A stretch of 64,000 nt of DNA from Paracoccaceae bacterium (GCA_018223125.1 JAAEZA010000001.1:179017-243016), one strand, 5' to 3'. Positions 54,352 to 62,989 are shown, counted from the stretch's first letter. Translations and numbers: made by a program. The notes: generated from the sequence alone by a model not told the origin.

Positions 54352-55062
54352 TCAGATCTCCGAAACCAGCGTTGTTGCGATGGAGCGCATGGCCGAGATG
54401 CGGTCCGCAAGCGCGGAGTAGCGTTCTGCGGCCGGGGCAGTGGCGGCGCTTGGCGCACTGTCCACAGCCAGAAGGGAGCGGGCCTCGCCAAAGACGTTCT
54501 GTCGCTGCACGGCTGCTTCAATCGCCTTGTTCATGACGGCCAGATTGCCGGAAGCCTGTTCCTGTGCCTGACGTATGGCAATACCGTTGCCTGTCGCCCG
54601 CGCTGCGGCCAGTCTTGCCCGCTGCTGGAGCAGAACGGCCCGCATGGTGGCAATGGCGCTTTCCAGATCGCGGTTGTTGGCTTCCAGATCGGCGGCAAGC
54701 TGGTTCAGCTGTGCCTCTCGGTTTGCGAAATCTTCCTGTAGGCCCCGCACATAAACACCGGAGGCCGCCCCGATAAACCGGCCCAGACGCGCCCCCGCAA
54801 AGGCGCCCTGCATCCCGCCGGTCAACCCGCCCAGCAAGGCGCCAACGGCAAACCCTGCCATACCGCCTTCGCCAACGGTGGCTTGCAGGGCTTCGGCCTT
54901 GTGGCGCAGGGCTTTTTCCTCGGCGGTTTCAGGCTGCCAGCTAAAGGCCCGCTGCCCGCCCATCGGATCGTTGGGCGCAACCGCGCAGGCGGACAGCCCC
55001 AGAAACAGCAGCGGGGTCAGAGCGCCTGCGATCAGCTTTGAGGCAGGAAATCGGAAAGCCAT
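54352..55062 (-). CDS. Lipoprotein with glycine-zipper and coiled coil
   Basis: The 236-residue protein has a lipoprotein signal with lipobox LGLSAC at about 26. A Gly-zipper stretch (about 65-100, GGMAGFAVGALLGGLTGGMQ) of the kind that inserts in membranes follows, then a coiled coil (QLNQLAADLEANNRDLESAI). It overlaps the caspase-like gene by 31 bp upstream and is coupled to the next lipoprotein gene downstream. AAGGA lies 8 nt before the ATG. Function is unknown; an outer-membrane-anchored structural or adaptor protein is a fair reading. Confidence 0.75.
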   Translation of the reverse strand: MAFRFPASKLIAGALTPLLFLGLSACAVAPNDPMGGQRAFSWQPETAEEKALRHKAEALQATVGEGGMAGFAVGALLGGLTGGMQGAFAGARLGRFIGAASGVYVRGLQEDFANREAQLNQLAADLEANNRDLESAIATMRAVLLQQRARLAAARATGNGIAIRQAQEQASGNLAVMNKAIEAAVQRQNVFGEARSLLAVDSAPSAATAPAAERYSALADRISAMRSIATTLVSEI

Positions 55063-56642
55063 TGATAGGATCCTTGGGTTTCGGCATCAGCTGCCTGATT
55101 AACATGTTTGAGGAACAGTTTGGCGCGGCTGGCGAGCTTTTCATCGTCCACAGGGGCGGAGCGCGTTACCGCGATCCCGATGGTGCGTTCCACCATATAA
55201 TCGGGGAAATTCGCATTGGCCTGCTCCATCAGTTCTTCGTAATAGGCCCGTTCCTGATCCAGTTGGGCCAGCACTTCGGTCTGGGCGCGCTCTATCGCGG
55301 CGATATCTGCGCGGGCCTGTTCAAGTATGGGCTTTGCGCTCTCGTCTCCGGCGGCAACCTGCTCCAGTTCTTCATAGGCATCCCGCGCAACGATCAGCGT
55401 CTGGTCGATGCTGGACAGGGCGGCGATATCCACCTGTATCTGCTTGCCTACATTGCCTCCAAGATACAGCAGCAGTCGCGAGGCATCGGCAAAGAGATTG
55501 TCCTGTGTCAGTGCTGCATCTTTTCCGAGCGAGGCACGATAGGCGGCAGCGGCCAGTTCCAGTTCTTCGATATCCGGTGCGCTGCGGCTTTGCGGGGCGA
55601 ACCCGAGAATGCCTAGTGCGGCAGCAACCTTGCTGGTGTCGCTGGTCACATCCAGTTCCGCCACCTTCAAAGGTTTATCTTCTTGCGCCAGATTGGCCGA
55701 ATAGCTGAGCCGTGCGATGCGCTGGGATGCGAAATCCCTGAACATGCCGGTGGGAAAGGCATCCAGATAGGCCTGATAGGCTTGCGGTGTTGTTTCGCCA
55801 CTGACGCTGCGCCACATTTCGATGTCCCGCGCGATCATCGCCTCACGCCCGCCCGACGCCATTGACGGGTTCATGGAATACTCGCCAATCAGGCTTTCCT
55901 CTACCCAAGGCACTTGTGCCCCGCGTGTACGCAGCACCACATCCTGACGCACCCGCCCGAACATCAGGCGCACGTCCAGTCCGGGCTCGTTGATGTGTTT
56001 CAGCAGGGCCGTAGTGAAGATGGAGTTATCGCCCGTGCCCTCAAACGCCACGTTGCCCGGATCTGTCGCATAGGCCACCAGCAGTCCGGTCGCGGATTTC
56101 GCCCGCGCCAGTCCGACCGGCTTGCCCGCCTGATCCAGAGTGATGGCCAGCGGATTGTCGCGACAGGCGTCGAGGATCACAATTCCCGCATCGGGTTTGG
56201 TCTTGGCGAAGGCGTCGCGCACCCGACCGAGTGTCAGGGAATATTGCTTGACGGCGGCAGAGGTTGTCCCCTGAAAATCGGTTGCCAATAGGAAGTTTTC
56301 GCCCCCCGCCTGACTGCCGTGACCGGCATAAAAGAACAGTCCGAGCTCTGCGCCCTTCAACTGCCGTTCAAAGGCGCCCAGTGCGCGGTCCATATCGGTA
56401 CGGGACGCATCCTGCGCCGAGATCACGACAAACCCGAGAGCGGCAAGCTTTTGTGCCATGGCAGCCACATCGTTGGCCGGATTTTTTAAGGACAGGGCCG
56501 AATTGTCGTACCGGCTGTTGCCGATCAACAGGGCAACACGTTCCTTGGCAAATACCGGACCGGCAATGAGCAGTGCCATCGCAAGGAGCAGGACCACAAG
56601 CGGAAAGGCCGGCAGGGAATTTCTGACTGTACGAGCGGTCAT
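55032..56642 (-). CDS. Periplasmic caspase-like (peptidase C14) protein
   Basis: The 536-residue protein has a signal peptide (1-32) and a caspase p20-type domain (about 33-240) with the dyad H108 (FFYAGHGSQAGG) and C160 (IVILDACRDNP). The N-terminal VALLIGNSRYDN and the Asp-rich core match bacterial metacaspase/paracaspase families. A repeat segment (MWRSVSGETTPQAYQAYLDA) and a long helical C-terminus follow. The substrate is unknown. AGGAG lies 6 nt before the ATG and the gene starts 9 nt past the beta-barrel gene. The dyad is intact, so it may be an active protease. Confidence 0.85.
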   Translation of the reverse strand: MTARTVRNSLPAFPLVVLLLAMALLIAGPVFAKERVALLIGNSRYDNSALSLKNPANDVAAMAQKLAALGFVVISAQDASRTDMDRALGAFERQLKGAELGLFFYAGHGSQAGGENFLLATDFQGTTSAAVKQYSLTLGRVRDAFAKTKPDAGIVILDACRDNPLAITLDQAGKPVGLARAKSATGLLVAYATDPGNVAFEGTGDNSIFTTALLKHINEPGLDVRLMFGRVRQDVVLRTRGAQVPWVEESLIGEYSMNPSMASGGREAMIARDIEMWRSVSGETTPQAYQAYLDAFPTGMFRDFASQRIARLSYSANLAQEDKPLKVAELDVTSDTSKVAAALGILGFAPQSRSAPDIEELELAAAAYRASLGKDAALTQDNLFADASRLLLYLGGNVGKQIQVDIAALSSIDQTLIVARDAYEELEQVAAGDESAKPILEQARADIAAIERAQTEVLAQLDQERAYYEELMEQANANFPDYMVERTIGIAVTRSAPVDDEKLASRAKLFLKHVNQAADAETQGSYQWLSDFLPQS

Positions 56643-56651
56643 GCGTATCTC

Positions 56652-57863
56652 CTAAAACTCGTAGCCGAAGTTGATGTTCAACCCGCGCACACCCCGATTG
56701 GCATGGGTATAGGTCAGCCCGATGCGCACACTGTCCCATGTTACCCCGTTCTTGGAGCCGATCGTTCCAAGGGACAGGGACACATCGGTCCATTCGTCGA
56801 TATAGGTCGGGCTGCCGGCAACTTTGGTGTGAACAAGGGAAAGTTGCCAACTGGTTGGCAGGCCGTAAAGGCTGCGCTGGAAGGGGCCGGAAAACTCTAC
56901 CCCGTTCTTGTTGATCGTATTGGCCAGATCATAGCCCCTGTTGCCCGAGCCAAGTGTTTTGGAATAGGTCAGCCCATTGCCGAACACCAGCCCGTAGCCG
57001 TTGCGTAGGTCCAGGCGGTAGTTCGATGTGATCGAAGCACTGCCCAGCCGCGTGGTCAGTCCGCGGCTGCTGTCGCGCAATGCCCCGACCCGCAGTTCCG
57101 GTGTCAGGGTCCAGTTGTCCGTCACAGGCATACGCAAGCCGACGCCAACCGAACCGGAAACATAGTCCTGTCCGTTGATTGTAGAAAAGCCGAGTGGTGC
57201 GTTGATCTTGATGGCCCAGCGCGGATCATCAAGCGGCATCGCAAAACTAAGCGGCAGGGACGTGACATTGGCCGAGAATCCCGGACCGGAATACCGTCCG
57301 GTTTGCAGGGAAATTCCCAAGTGGTTGTAGCTTGCCGTACCCCTTGCACGGCTGCCCCCTGTCAGCGGTGAGGGGCCGACATCGGTGCCCGATGTAAACG
57401 TCGCATCCGCCATCCTTGCCATCAGCGAGGCCGGATTGCCTGCCACCGGATCTTCGGGCGTATTGGCGACTGTCAGTTTCAGGGCATCGGGGTCAGTGGC
57501 ATAACGTTCTCTGAGGAAAGCTGCCAGCAGCGCCTCGCTTTCGCTTCGGGTGCCCCCGTTAAACCGTGAGATCAACGCGCCGGTATCATCGCGCAGGGCA
57601 ACGCCGGTTTTATCTTTCAGATAGCGGAGAGTCAGCGTTTCGCTTGGGGCCGTAAACGTGAAGGTCGCGCCAGCGGTTTCAGTGTAGCTGGCGCGAATGG
57701 TCTTGTAGGTGTCTGTGCCAAGTGCGCCGATCGCTTCTTCTATGGTATTGAACTCGGTAGAGCTGAGGCCGGATGCGGGCGCGGATGTTCCTTGGGCAAC
57801 AGCTCCGGACCCGCTGGCCAGCAGCAGACACAGGGCAGTAATAGATTTCCGACACAGAAACAT
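56652..57863 (-). CDS. Outer-membrane beta-barrel protein
   Basis: The 403-residue protein has a signal peptide (1-24) and an N-terminal alpha/beta soluble part (about 28-150, LSSTEFNTIEEAIGALGTDT). From about 165 there are alternating amphipathic strands (SYNHLGISLQTGRYSGPGFS, VGVGLRMPVTDNWTLTPELR). The last residue is Phe after NFGYEF, a typical Bam-recognition end. It is predicted to be an outer-membrane barrel of about 14-16 strands. No known family name was recognised. Upstream is the M15 peptidase gene, downstream the caspase-like gene (9-nt gap). Confidence 0.72.
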   Translation of the reverse strand: MFLCRKSITALCLLLASGSGAVAQGTSAPASGLSSTEFNTIEEAIGALGTDTYKTIRASYTETAGATFTFTAPSETLTLRYLKDKTGVALRDDTGALISRFNGGTRSESEALLAAFLRERYATDPDALKLTVANTPEDPVAGNPASLMARMADATFTSGTDVGPSPLTGGSRARGTASYNHLGISLQTGRYSGPGFSANVTSLPLSFAMPLDDPRWAIKINAPLGFSTINGQDYVSGSVGVGLRMPVTDNWTLTPELRVGALRDSSRGLTTRLGSASITSNYRLDLRNGYGLVFGNGLTYSKTLGSGNRGYDLANTINKNGVEFSGPFQRSLYGLPTSWQLSLVHTKVAGSPTYIDEWTDVSLSLGTIGSKNGVTWDSVRIGLTYTHANRGVRGLNINFGYEF

Positions 57864-57971
57864 CTGGCAACTTCCACTAAATTAATTTTGGTCTTCAAAG
57901 TTTGTCAGCAACGACGCGTACAGTAATAATTGAAGGCATTGAATGCCGACGAACCAGTTAACCTTTCACGA

Positions 57972-58802
57972 CTATTTGGTACGGATCAACCCCTGACGGA
58001 GCCATTGATTGATTTTCTCTTTGGACACTTGAAAATGCATGGAGTCCTCGCGGCCGAAACTCGCCCCCCAATACCAGCCCTCCTTGTTGAAGAAATCCGC
58101 TAGCAGGATAAGGCCAAGCTGGGTTTTGCCATCCCCGAGCGTATCAAGCTTGCCGTCGATGTTCAGATCCACCGACAACCCGTATGCGTGTGTGGACACG
58201 GATCCCGGACGACCACGGATGTGACGGACACAAAGCGAGCCGGCCGTGTTAATCCGCTCGTAAAGTTCCGGTTCGAATATCTTCACGTTGCGAAACACCT
58301 GTCGCAGGGACAGGATTGCCGGTTCAATCATTGTGACACGGATCGGTCCGACGCTTTCGGTTTTGACCAGATCCTTCAGCAGTGGATTGGTCATCGGCTG
58401 GCAGGCCTCGCTCAGGTCGGGGCGGGGCAGGCCGAAAAGGTTTTTAAGGTAGGATGACCCGGAATTCGAGAGCCCCTTATTCACCTCGCGCCGGTCGGCA
58501 ATCAGCACCACTTGGGCGAAACTGTCGGCAAGGGAATCTGTCCGTTCTTCTGCGGGATCGGCAAAGGACTGGATGACGGGTTCCGATACACCGGTTTCTT
58601 CCAGCAGTGTCACACGAGAGGCAAGCGCGTTCAGGTCTATAGTGAGATCCTTGGCCTTCTGCGCCTGCACGGCAAGCTGTTCTTCAAGCACGGCAATCTT
58701 TAGCGCGTCATCCGTGCGTGAATGTGTCTGGGCAAAGTACCAGCCCACCGGTGCAGTCAGCACGGCAAGAACCAGCAGCGTAATTAATATCGCCCATTTC
58801 AT
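57972..58802 (-). CDS. Membrane-anchored M15-family peptidoglycan peptidase
   Basis: The 276-residue protein has an N-terminal membrane anchor (about 4-24), a coiled-coil stretch (30-70) and a C-terminal M15/VanY-type zinc peptidase domain. The Zn ligands are H205 and D212 (SVSTHAYGLSVDLN) and H256 (DSMHFQVS). It should cut peptidoglycan stem peptides in the periplasm. Dedicated peptidoglycan peptidases (TagX in Acinetobacter) open the cell wall for T6SS assembly, and this gene is the first of the arm divergent from tssA. An effector role is an alternative. AGGA lies 7 nt before the ATG. Confidence 0.8.
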   Translation of the reverse strand: MKWAILITLLVLAVLTAPVGWYFAQTHSRTDDALKIAVLEEQLAVQAQKAKDLTIDLNALASRVTLLEETGVSEPVIQSFADPAEERTDSLADSFAQVVLIADRREVNKGLSNSGSSYLKNLFGLPRPDLSEACQPMTNPLLKDLVKTESVGPIRVTMIEPAILSLRQVFRNVKIFEPELYERINTAGSLCVRHIRGRPGSVSTHAYGLSVDLNIDGKLDTLGDGKTQLGLILLADFFNKEGWYWGASFGREDSMHFQVSKEKINQWLRQGLIRTK

Positions 58803-59115
58803 CTAATGATCCTAGCGCCGTAAGCCGGCTTAATCCCTGTCAGGGTAATCCCCATCTGGTTCATTTATAAGGCCGCGTGATTTACTTGCCAAGTTGTCAA
58901 GTTGGTAAACTGCCTTTCAATTGAAAAGTAAAAGAAAGTGTCGCGAAAATCACTGTTTTGGCGATTAATTCTTGCGTGGTTCCCCAAAGGCAACTACGCT
59001 TTTTGTTAATTTACTAAGTATCCAATAAGTACCTAATAAGCCAAGTTTTCTTTAGTATTTGCCATTTAATGCGGCTCTCTAAACGTGGCTTTCTTTATTT
59101 TTGAAGGTTGATAAC
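58803..59115. other. AT-rich divergent intergenic region between M15 peptidase and tssA
   Basis: This 313-nt region has no gene. It is distinctly AT-rich and must hold the promoters of both T6SS arms. Visible elements are the tandem CAAGTTG-t-CAAGTTG (58890-58904), flanked by TTTACTTGCCAA and TTGGTAAAC in inverted sense, and a repeated AATAAG near 59030. No convincing sigma-54 (GG-N10-GC) or other named operator was found. Confidence 0.5.
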
Positions 59116-60159
59116 GTGAGTTTGAATTTGGACACACTGTTGGCGGGATTTGGCGGGGAAGAGCCCTCGGGCCCTGATCTGGAATACGACGCTGCCTTCT
59201 CTGATCTTGCGATCGCTGCCACTGCAAAAGGCGAACAGCAGGTCGGTGACAAGGTCATTGATGCCGAAGAAGCGGATTACGCCGAAGTCCTGAAACTGGG
59301 CGAGTCTCTGCTGGAACAGACAATGGATTTGCGGATCGCGGTCTATCTGGCCGAGGCCGGTCTGGCCCGCAAGGGATACCCCTATTTCGCGCAGGTTCTT
59401 GATTACATACGGCGCGCGCTGGCGGAGTATTGGGACACAGTTCATCCGCAGCTTGATGCAGATGACGACAACGACCCCACAGAGCGGGTGAACGCGCTGG
59501 TCGGACTGGTGGACGATGCCACAGTCTTGCGCCAGTTGCGCCGCGCTCCGTTGAGCGAGAGCAAGATGATGGGGCGGTTTTCCCTGCGCCATGTTTCTGT
59601 CGCCAAAGGAGAGATCGTTGCGCCGGCGGATATGGACAATCCGCCCGACATGGCAGCGGTCGGTGCGGCATTGAAGGACACGCCGGAAGAGGAAATGGCG
59701 GCGATCCGCGAAGGGATTGCTGATGCGCTGGTGCATACGGCAGCCATTGATGCGATCCTTGCGGAACATGTGCCCGGACAGGGGCCGGATTTCGCGCCTT
59801 TGCAGGTGTTGCTGAAAACAGGGCAGGCGATCATTGCCGAATGTCTGGGGGAGGCTGCACCGCAAGTTGACGAGGGCGTGGCTGACGGGATCGAAGGCGA
59901 TCAGGCGCCGCAGGCAGGCGGTGCACCCGCGGCAGCCGGTGTCAGCGGTATCAATTCCACGAACGATGTCCTGCGCGCGATTGATCTGATGCTTGAATAT
60001 TACGCGCGCAACGAACCATCCAGTCCGGTTCCGATCTTTCTTAGACGGGCCAAGCGATTGGTTTCCGCGGATTTTATCACGATTATGAAAGATATGGCGT
60101 CGAGCGGTATAGCAGAGGTGGCCACCATCGGGGGCCTCTCCTCTGAAGAATACGAATAA
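59116..60159 (+). CDS. tssA: Type VI secretion system protein TssA (ImpA-type)
   Basis: TssA helps dock and prime sheath assembly. The 347-residue protein has the ImpA_N domain near the start (LDTLLAGFGGEEPSGPDLEY) with the linker to the second domain and a C-terminal TssA region (INSTNDVLRAIDLMLEYYAR, NEPSSPVPIFLRRAKRLV). The proposed start is GTG at 59116 with GAAGG 8 nt upstream; a TTG at 59101 would be five codons longer. First gene of the plus-strand T6SS operon. Confidence 0.92.
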   Translation: MSLNLDTLLAGFGGEEPSGPDLEYDAAFSDLAIAATAKGEQQVGDKVIDAEEADYAEVLKLGESLLEQTMDLRIAVYLAEAGLARKGYPYFAQVLDYIRRALAEYWDTVHPQLDADDDNDPTERVNALVGLVDDATVLRQLRRAPLSESKMMGRFSLRHVSVAKGEIVAPADMDNPPDMAAVGAALKDTPEEEMAAIREGIADALVHTAAIDAILAEHVPGQGPDFAPLQVLLKTGQAIIAECLGEAAPQVDEGVADGIEGDQAPQAGGAPAAAGVSGINSTNDVLRAIDLMLEYYARNEPSSPVPIFLRRAKRLVSADFITIMKDMASSGIAEVATIGGLSSEEYE

Positions 60160-60248
60160 GAATACGACTAAATTTTTTAAGACCCCAAGTGCAATCAGAT
60201 GCCGGTTCAAACGGCACCGGAAAGTTAATAACAGAGGAGACGGCTCTT

Positions 60249-60758
60249 ATGGCTGACAGCCAGAAATTTATCGCCCGTAACCGGGCCCCCCGCGTTCAGA
60301 TCGAATATGATGTCGAAGTCTACGGCGCTGAAAAGAAGGTGCAATTGCCGTTCGTGATGGGTGTCATGGCCGATCTGTCCGGTAAATCGGAAGAGCCATT
60401 GCCCGCTGTGGCCGACCGCAAGTTTCTTGAAGTGGATGTGGACAATTTCGACGACCGGATGAAATCCATGAAGCCCCGCGCCGCCTTTACCGTGCCCAAC
60501 ACGCTGACTGGCGAAGGCAATATGGCGGTGGATATCACTTTTGAAAGCATGGATGATTTCAGTCCGGCAGCGATTGCCAGCAAGGTCGAGCCGCTGAAAA
60601 AGCTGCTCGACGCGCGCACCCAGCTTTCCAACCTGATGACCTATATGGACGGGAAAACCGGCGCCGAGGATCTGATGGCCAAGATCATTCAGGATCCGGC
60701 GCTGATGAAAGCGCTGAGTGCTGCACCCAAACAAAAAGATGACGCAGGGGAGGAATAA
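60249..60758 (+). CDS. tssB: T6SS contractile sheath small subunit TssB
   Basis: The 169-residue protein is TssB/VipA: MADSQKFIARNRAPRVQIEY, LPFVMGVMADLSGK, the DRKFLEVDVDNFDDRMKSM motif and the C-terminal helix with LLDARTQLSNLMTYMDGK. It pairs with TssC to form the contractile sheath. GAGGAG lies about 9 nt before the ATG at 60249. tssC follows after 2 nt. Confidence 0.97.
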   Translation: MADSQKFIARNRAPRVQIEYDVEVYGAEKKVQLPFVMGVMADLSGKSEEPLPAVADRKFLEVDVDNFDDRMKSMKPRAAFTVPNTLTGEGNMAVDITFESMDDFSPAAIASKVEPLKKLLDARTQLSNLMTYMDGKTGAEDLMAKIIQDPALMKALSAAPKQKDDAGEE

Positions 60759-60760
60759 CG

Positions 60761-62254
60761 ATGGCTGAAGCTGAAGCACAAGTCGAAGGCCAGGCCGGCA
60801 GTACGGTCTTTGCCAATGACGAATTTGCATCCCTGCTGCAAAAAGAGTTCCGACCCAAATCCGACACGGCCAAAACAGCGGTGGAAGAAGCGGTCAAAAC
60901 CCTTGCAGAACAGGCGCTTGTTAATACGGATCTGGTGTCGGACGACGCCTTACGCTCCATTGAGGCGATTATTGCCGAACTTGATAAAACCCTGACGGCG
61001 CAAGTTAACGAAATCCTGCACAACGAGGAATTTCAAAAGCTGGAAAGCAGCTGGCGCGGGTTGCACTATCTGGTGAATAACACCGAAACCGACGAGATGC
61101 TGAAAATCCGTGTGCTGAACGTGTCCAAGAAGGATCTCGGCAAGACGCTGAAGAAGTTCAAGGGCGCGGCATGGGACCAGTCCCCGATTTTCAAGAAGCT
61201 CTACGAAGAGGAATACGGACAGTTCGGCGGGGAGCCTTACGGCTGCCTTGTCGGGGATTATCACTTTGACCATTCCCCGCCGGATGTGCAGTTGCTCTCG
61301 GAAATGGCCAAGATTGCGGCGGCCAGCCATGCGCCCTTCATCACCGGCGCCGAACCGTCGCTGATGCAGATGGACAGTTGGAGCGAACTGGCCAACCCCC
61401 GCGATCTGACCAAGATTTTCTCAACTCCGGAATATGCGGCTTGGCGGTCCCTGCGCGAAAGCGAGGACAGCCAGTATCTTGCCCTTGCCATGCCTCGTTT
61501 CCTTGGCCGGCACCCATACGGGGAAAAGACCGATCCGGTGGAAGAATTCGCCTTCGAGGAAGATACGGAAGGCGCGGACAGCGGCCATTATTCATGGGTC
61601 AACGCGGCCTATGGTATGGCAACCAATATCACACGTTCGTTCAAGCATTACGGCTGGTGCACCCGCATCCGTGGTATTGAATCCGGCGGTGCAGTGGAAA
61701 ACCTGCCCACCCATACCTTCCCGTCCGATGATGGCGGTGTTGATATGAAATGCCCGACGGAAATCGCAATTTCGGACCGTCGTGAATCAGAGCTGGCCAA
61801 GAACGGTCTTATGCCCCTGATCCACCGCAAGAACAGTGATATGGCTGCCTTTATCGGTGCCCAGTCCCTGCACAAACCGGCGGAATACGACGATCCGGAT
61901 GCAACGGCCAACGCAAACCTTGGCGCGCGTTTGCCCTATCTCTTCTCCACCTGCCGCTTTGCGCATTATCTCAAGTGTATTGTGCGCGATAAGGTCGGTT
62001 CCTTCAAGGAACGCGGAGATATGGAGGCCTGGCTGCAGAAATGGATCAGCAATTACGTTGATATGACTCCGGAAATTTCATCCGAAGCAACCAAAGCCGA
62101 GCGTCCGTTGGCAGCAGCACAAGTGGTGGTGGAAGAGGTCGAGGGCAATCCCGGCTATTATTCCTCCAAGTTTTTCCTGCGGCCCCATTACCAGCTGGAA
62201 GGTCTTTCCGTGTCCTTGCGTCTGGTTTCCAAACTGCCCTCTGAAAAGGGCTGA
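60761..62254 (+). CDS. tssC: T6SS contractile sheath large subunit TssC
   Basis: The 497-residue protein is TssC/VipB: FQKLESSWRGLHYLVNNTET, LVGDYHFDHSPPDVQLL, ARLPYLFSTCRFAHYLK and the C-terminal QLEGLSVSLRLVSKLP. With TssB it forms the sheath that contracts to drive the Hcp tube. GGAGGA lies close to the ATG, and it follows tssB by 2 nt. A hairpin separates it from hcp. Confidence 0.98.
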   Translation: MAEAEAQVEGQAGSTVFANDEFASLLQKEFRPKSDTAKTAVEEAVKTLAEQALVNTDLVSDDALRSIEAIIAELDKTLTAQVNEILHNEEFQKLESSWRGLHYLVNNTETDEMLKIRVLNVSKKDLGKTLKKFKGAAWDQSPIFKKLYEEEYGQFGGEPYGCLVGDYHFDHSPPDVQLLSEMAKIAAASHAPFITGAEPSLMQMDSWSELANPRDLTKIFSTPEYAAWRSLRESEDSQYLALAMPRFLGRHPYGEKTDPVEEFAFEEDTEGADSGHYSWVNAAYGMATNITRSFKHYGWCTRIRGIESGGAVENLPTHTFPSDDGGVDMKCPTEIAISDRRESELAKNGLMPLIHRKNSDMAAFIGAQSLHKPAEYDDPDATANANLGARLPYLFSTCRFAHYLKCIVRDKVGSFKERGDMEAWLQKWISNYVDMTPEISSEATKAERPLAAAQVVVEEVEGNPGYYSSKFFLRPHYQLEGLSVSLRLVSKLPSEKG

Positions 62255-62267
62255 TTAACCACCGGTG

Positions 62268-62296
62268 GCACAGGGATCATTCACGGGGCCCTGTGC
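62268..62296 (+). terminator. Hairpin between tssC and hcp
   Basis: GCACAGGG (62268-62275) pairs with CCCTGTGC (62289-62296) over a 13-nt loop. The region after it lacks a U-run, so it is more likely an mRNA processing or partial termination element than a full terminator. A second stem lies after hcp. Confidence 0.4.
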
Positions 62297-62350
62297 TGCC
62301 ACCCAGAATATTAACGAAACTTAACTTTTAATTCCGAGGAGGAATTCAAT

Positions 62351-62884
62351 ATGATTGACGCATATGCATGGTTTGTTGGCGGCAAAAAGGCCATCAAGGG
62401 TGAAACAAACGACAAAACCGTTAAGGCAAAGAACGGATTTGACCTGATCGACTTTTCTTTCGGTGTCGAAAACCAGGTGAATGTCGGGTCGTCTTCTGGT
62501 GGTCTTGGCTCCGGTCGTGTGCAACTGGACCGGTTCGAATTTTCGAAAAACATGGATACAGCATCCTGTGATATGGTTCTGGCCGCCTGTACCGGCGATC
62601 ACATCCCCGAACTGCACCTTTCCTTGCGCAAGGGCGGTGGCGGCGGTGCCTCGGATTCCGGGGGCGAGTTTGTGCACGTCCAGATGATCAACGTGGTGAT
62701 CGAAAGCGTGAAATGGTCCGGCTCCGACGGGGACGAGGCCTTTGTGGACAACGTTGTCGTGGCCTTTGCCGGTATCAAGATCGACTACATGAAGCAGGAC
62801 ATGACAGGCAAGCTGGAAGCCGGTGGTGCTGTGGAATGGAACCAGACCACAAACGAAGCCGTCATGGGCAAACCCGGCAAGTAA
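62351..62884 (+). CDS. hcp: T6SS inner-tube protein Hcp (TssD)
   Basis: The 177-residue protein shows the Hcp fold: AYAWFVGGKKAIKGE, then GFDLIDFSFGVENQ, the SKNMDTASCDMVLAACTGDH region with HIPELHLSLRKGGG and the final EWNQTTNEAVMGKPGK. Hcp hexamers form the tube and carry effectors; the length is close to the family. GAGGAGG lies about 7-8 nt before the ATG, a strong site consistent with high expression. Hairpins flank the gene on both sides. Confidence 0.95.
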   Translation: MIDAYAWFVGGKKAIKGETNDKTVKAKNGFDLIDFSFGVENQVNVGSSSGGLGSGRVQLDRFEFSKNMDTASCDMVLAACTGDHIPELHLSLRKGGGGGASDSGGEFVHVQMINVVIESVKWSGSDGDEAFVDNVVVAFAGIKIDYMKQDMTGKLEAGGAVEWNQTTNEAVMGKPGK

Positions 62885-62930
62885 GCTTTTTGCCACCGGC
62901 TTTGCATTTTTCGCGAACCGGAACAGCATT

Positions 62931-62958
62931 TGGAAAGGCGGCATTCGTGGCCTTTCCA
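62931..62958 (+). terminator. Hairpin between hcp and tagJ
   Basis: A perfect 9-bp stem TGGAAAGGC/GCCTTTCCA with a 10-nt loop lies 47 nt past the hcp stop codon and 32 nt before tagJ. No U-tract follows, so partial termination or 3'-end stabilisation of hcp mRNA is inferred. Confidence 0.45.
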
Positions 62959-62989
62959 CTCCCTGAATTTATAAGAACCGGGATTTTTC

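Noticed and set aside
62308-62330. TTAACGAAACTTAA upstream of hcp as a CtrA site
   Set aside because: The TTAA boxes are 6 nt apart, one short of the consensus. It may still matter but is not counted.
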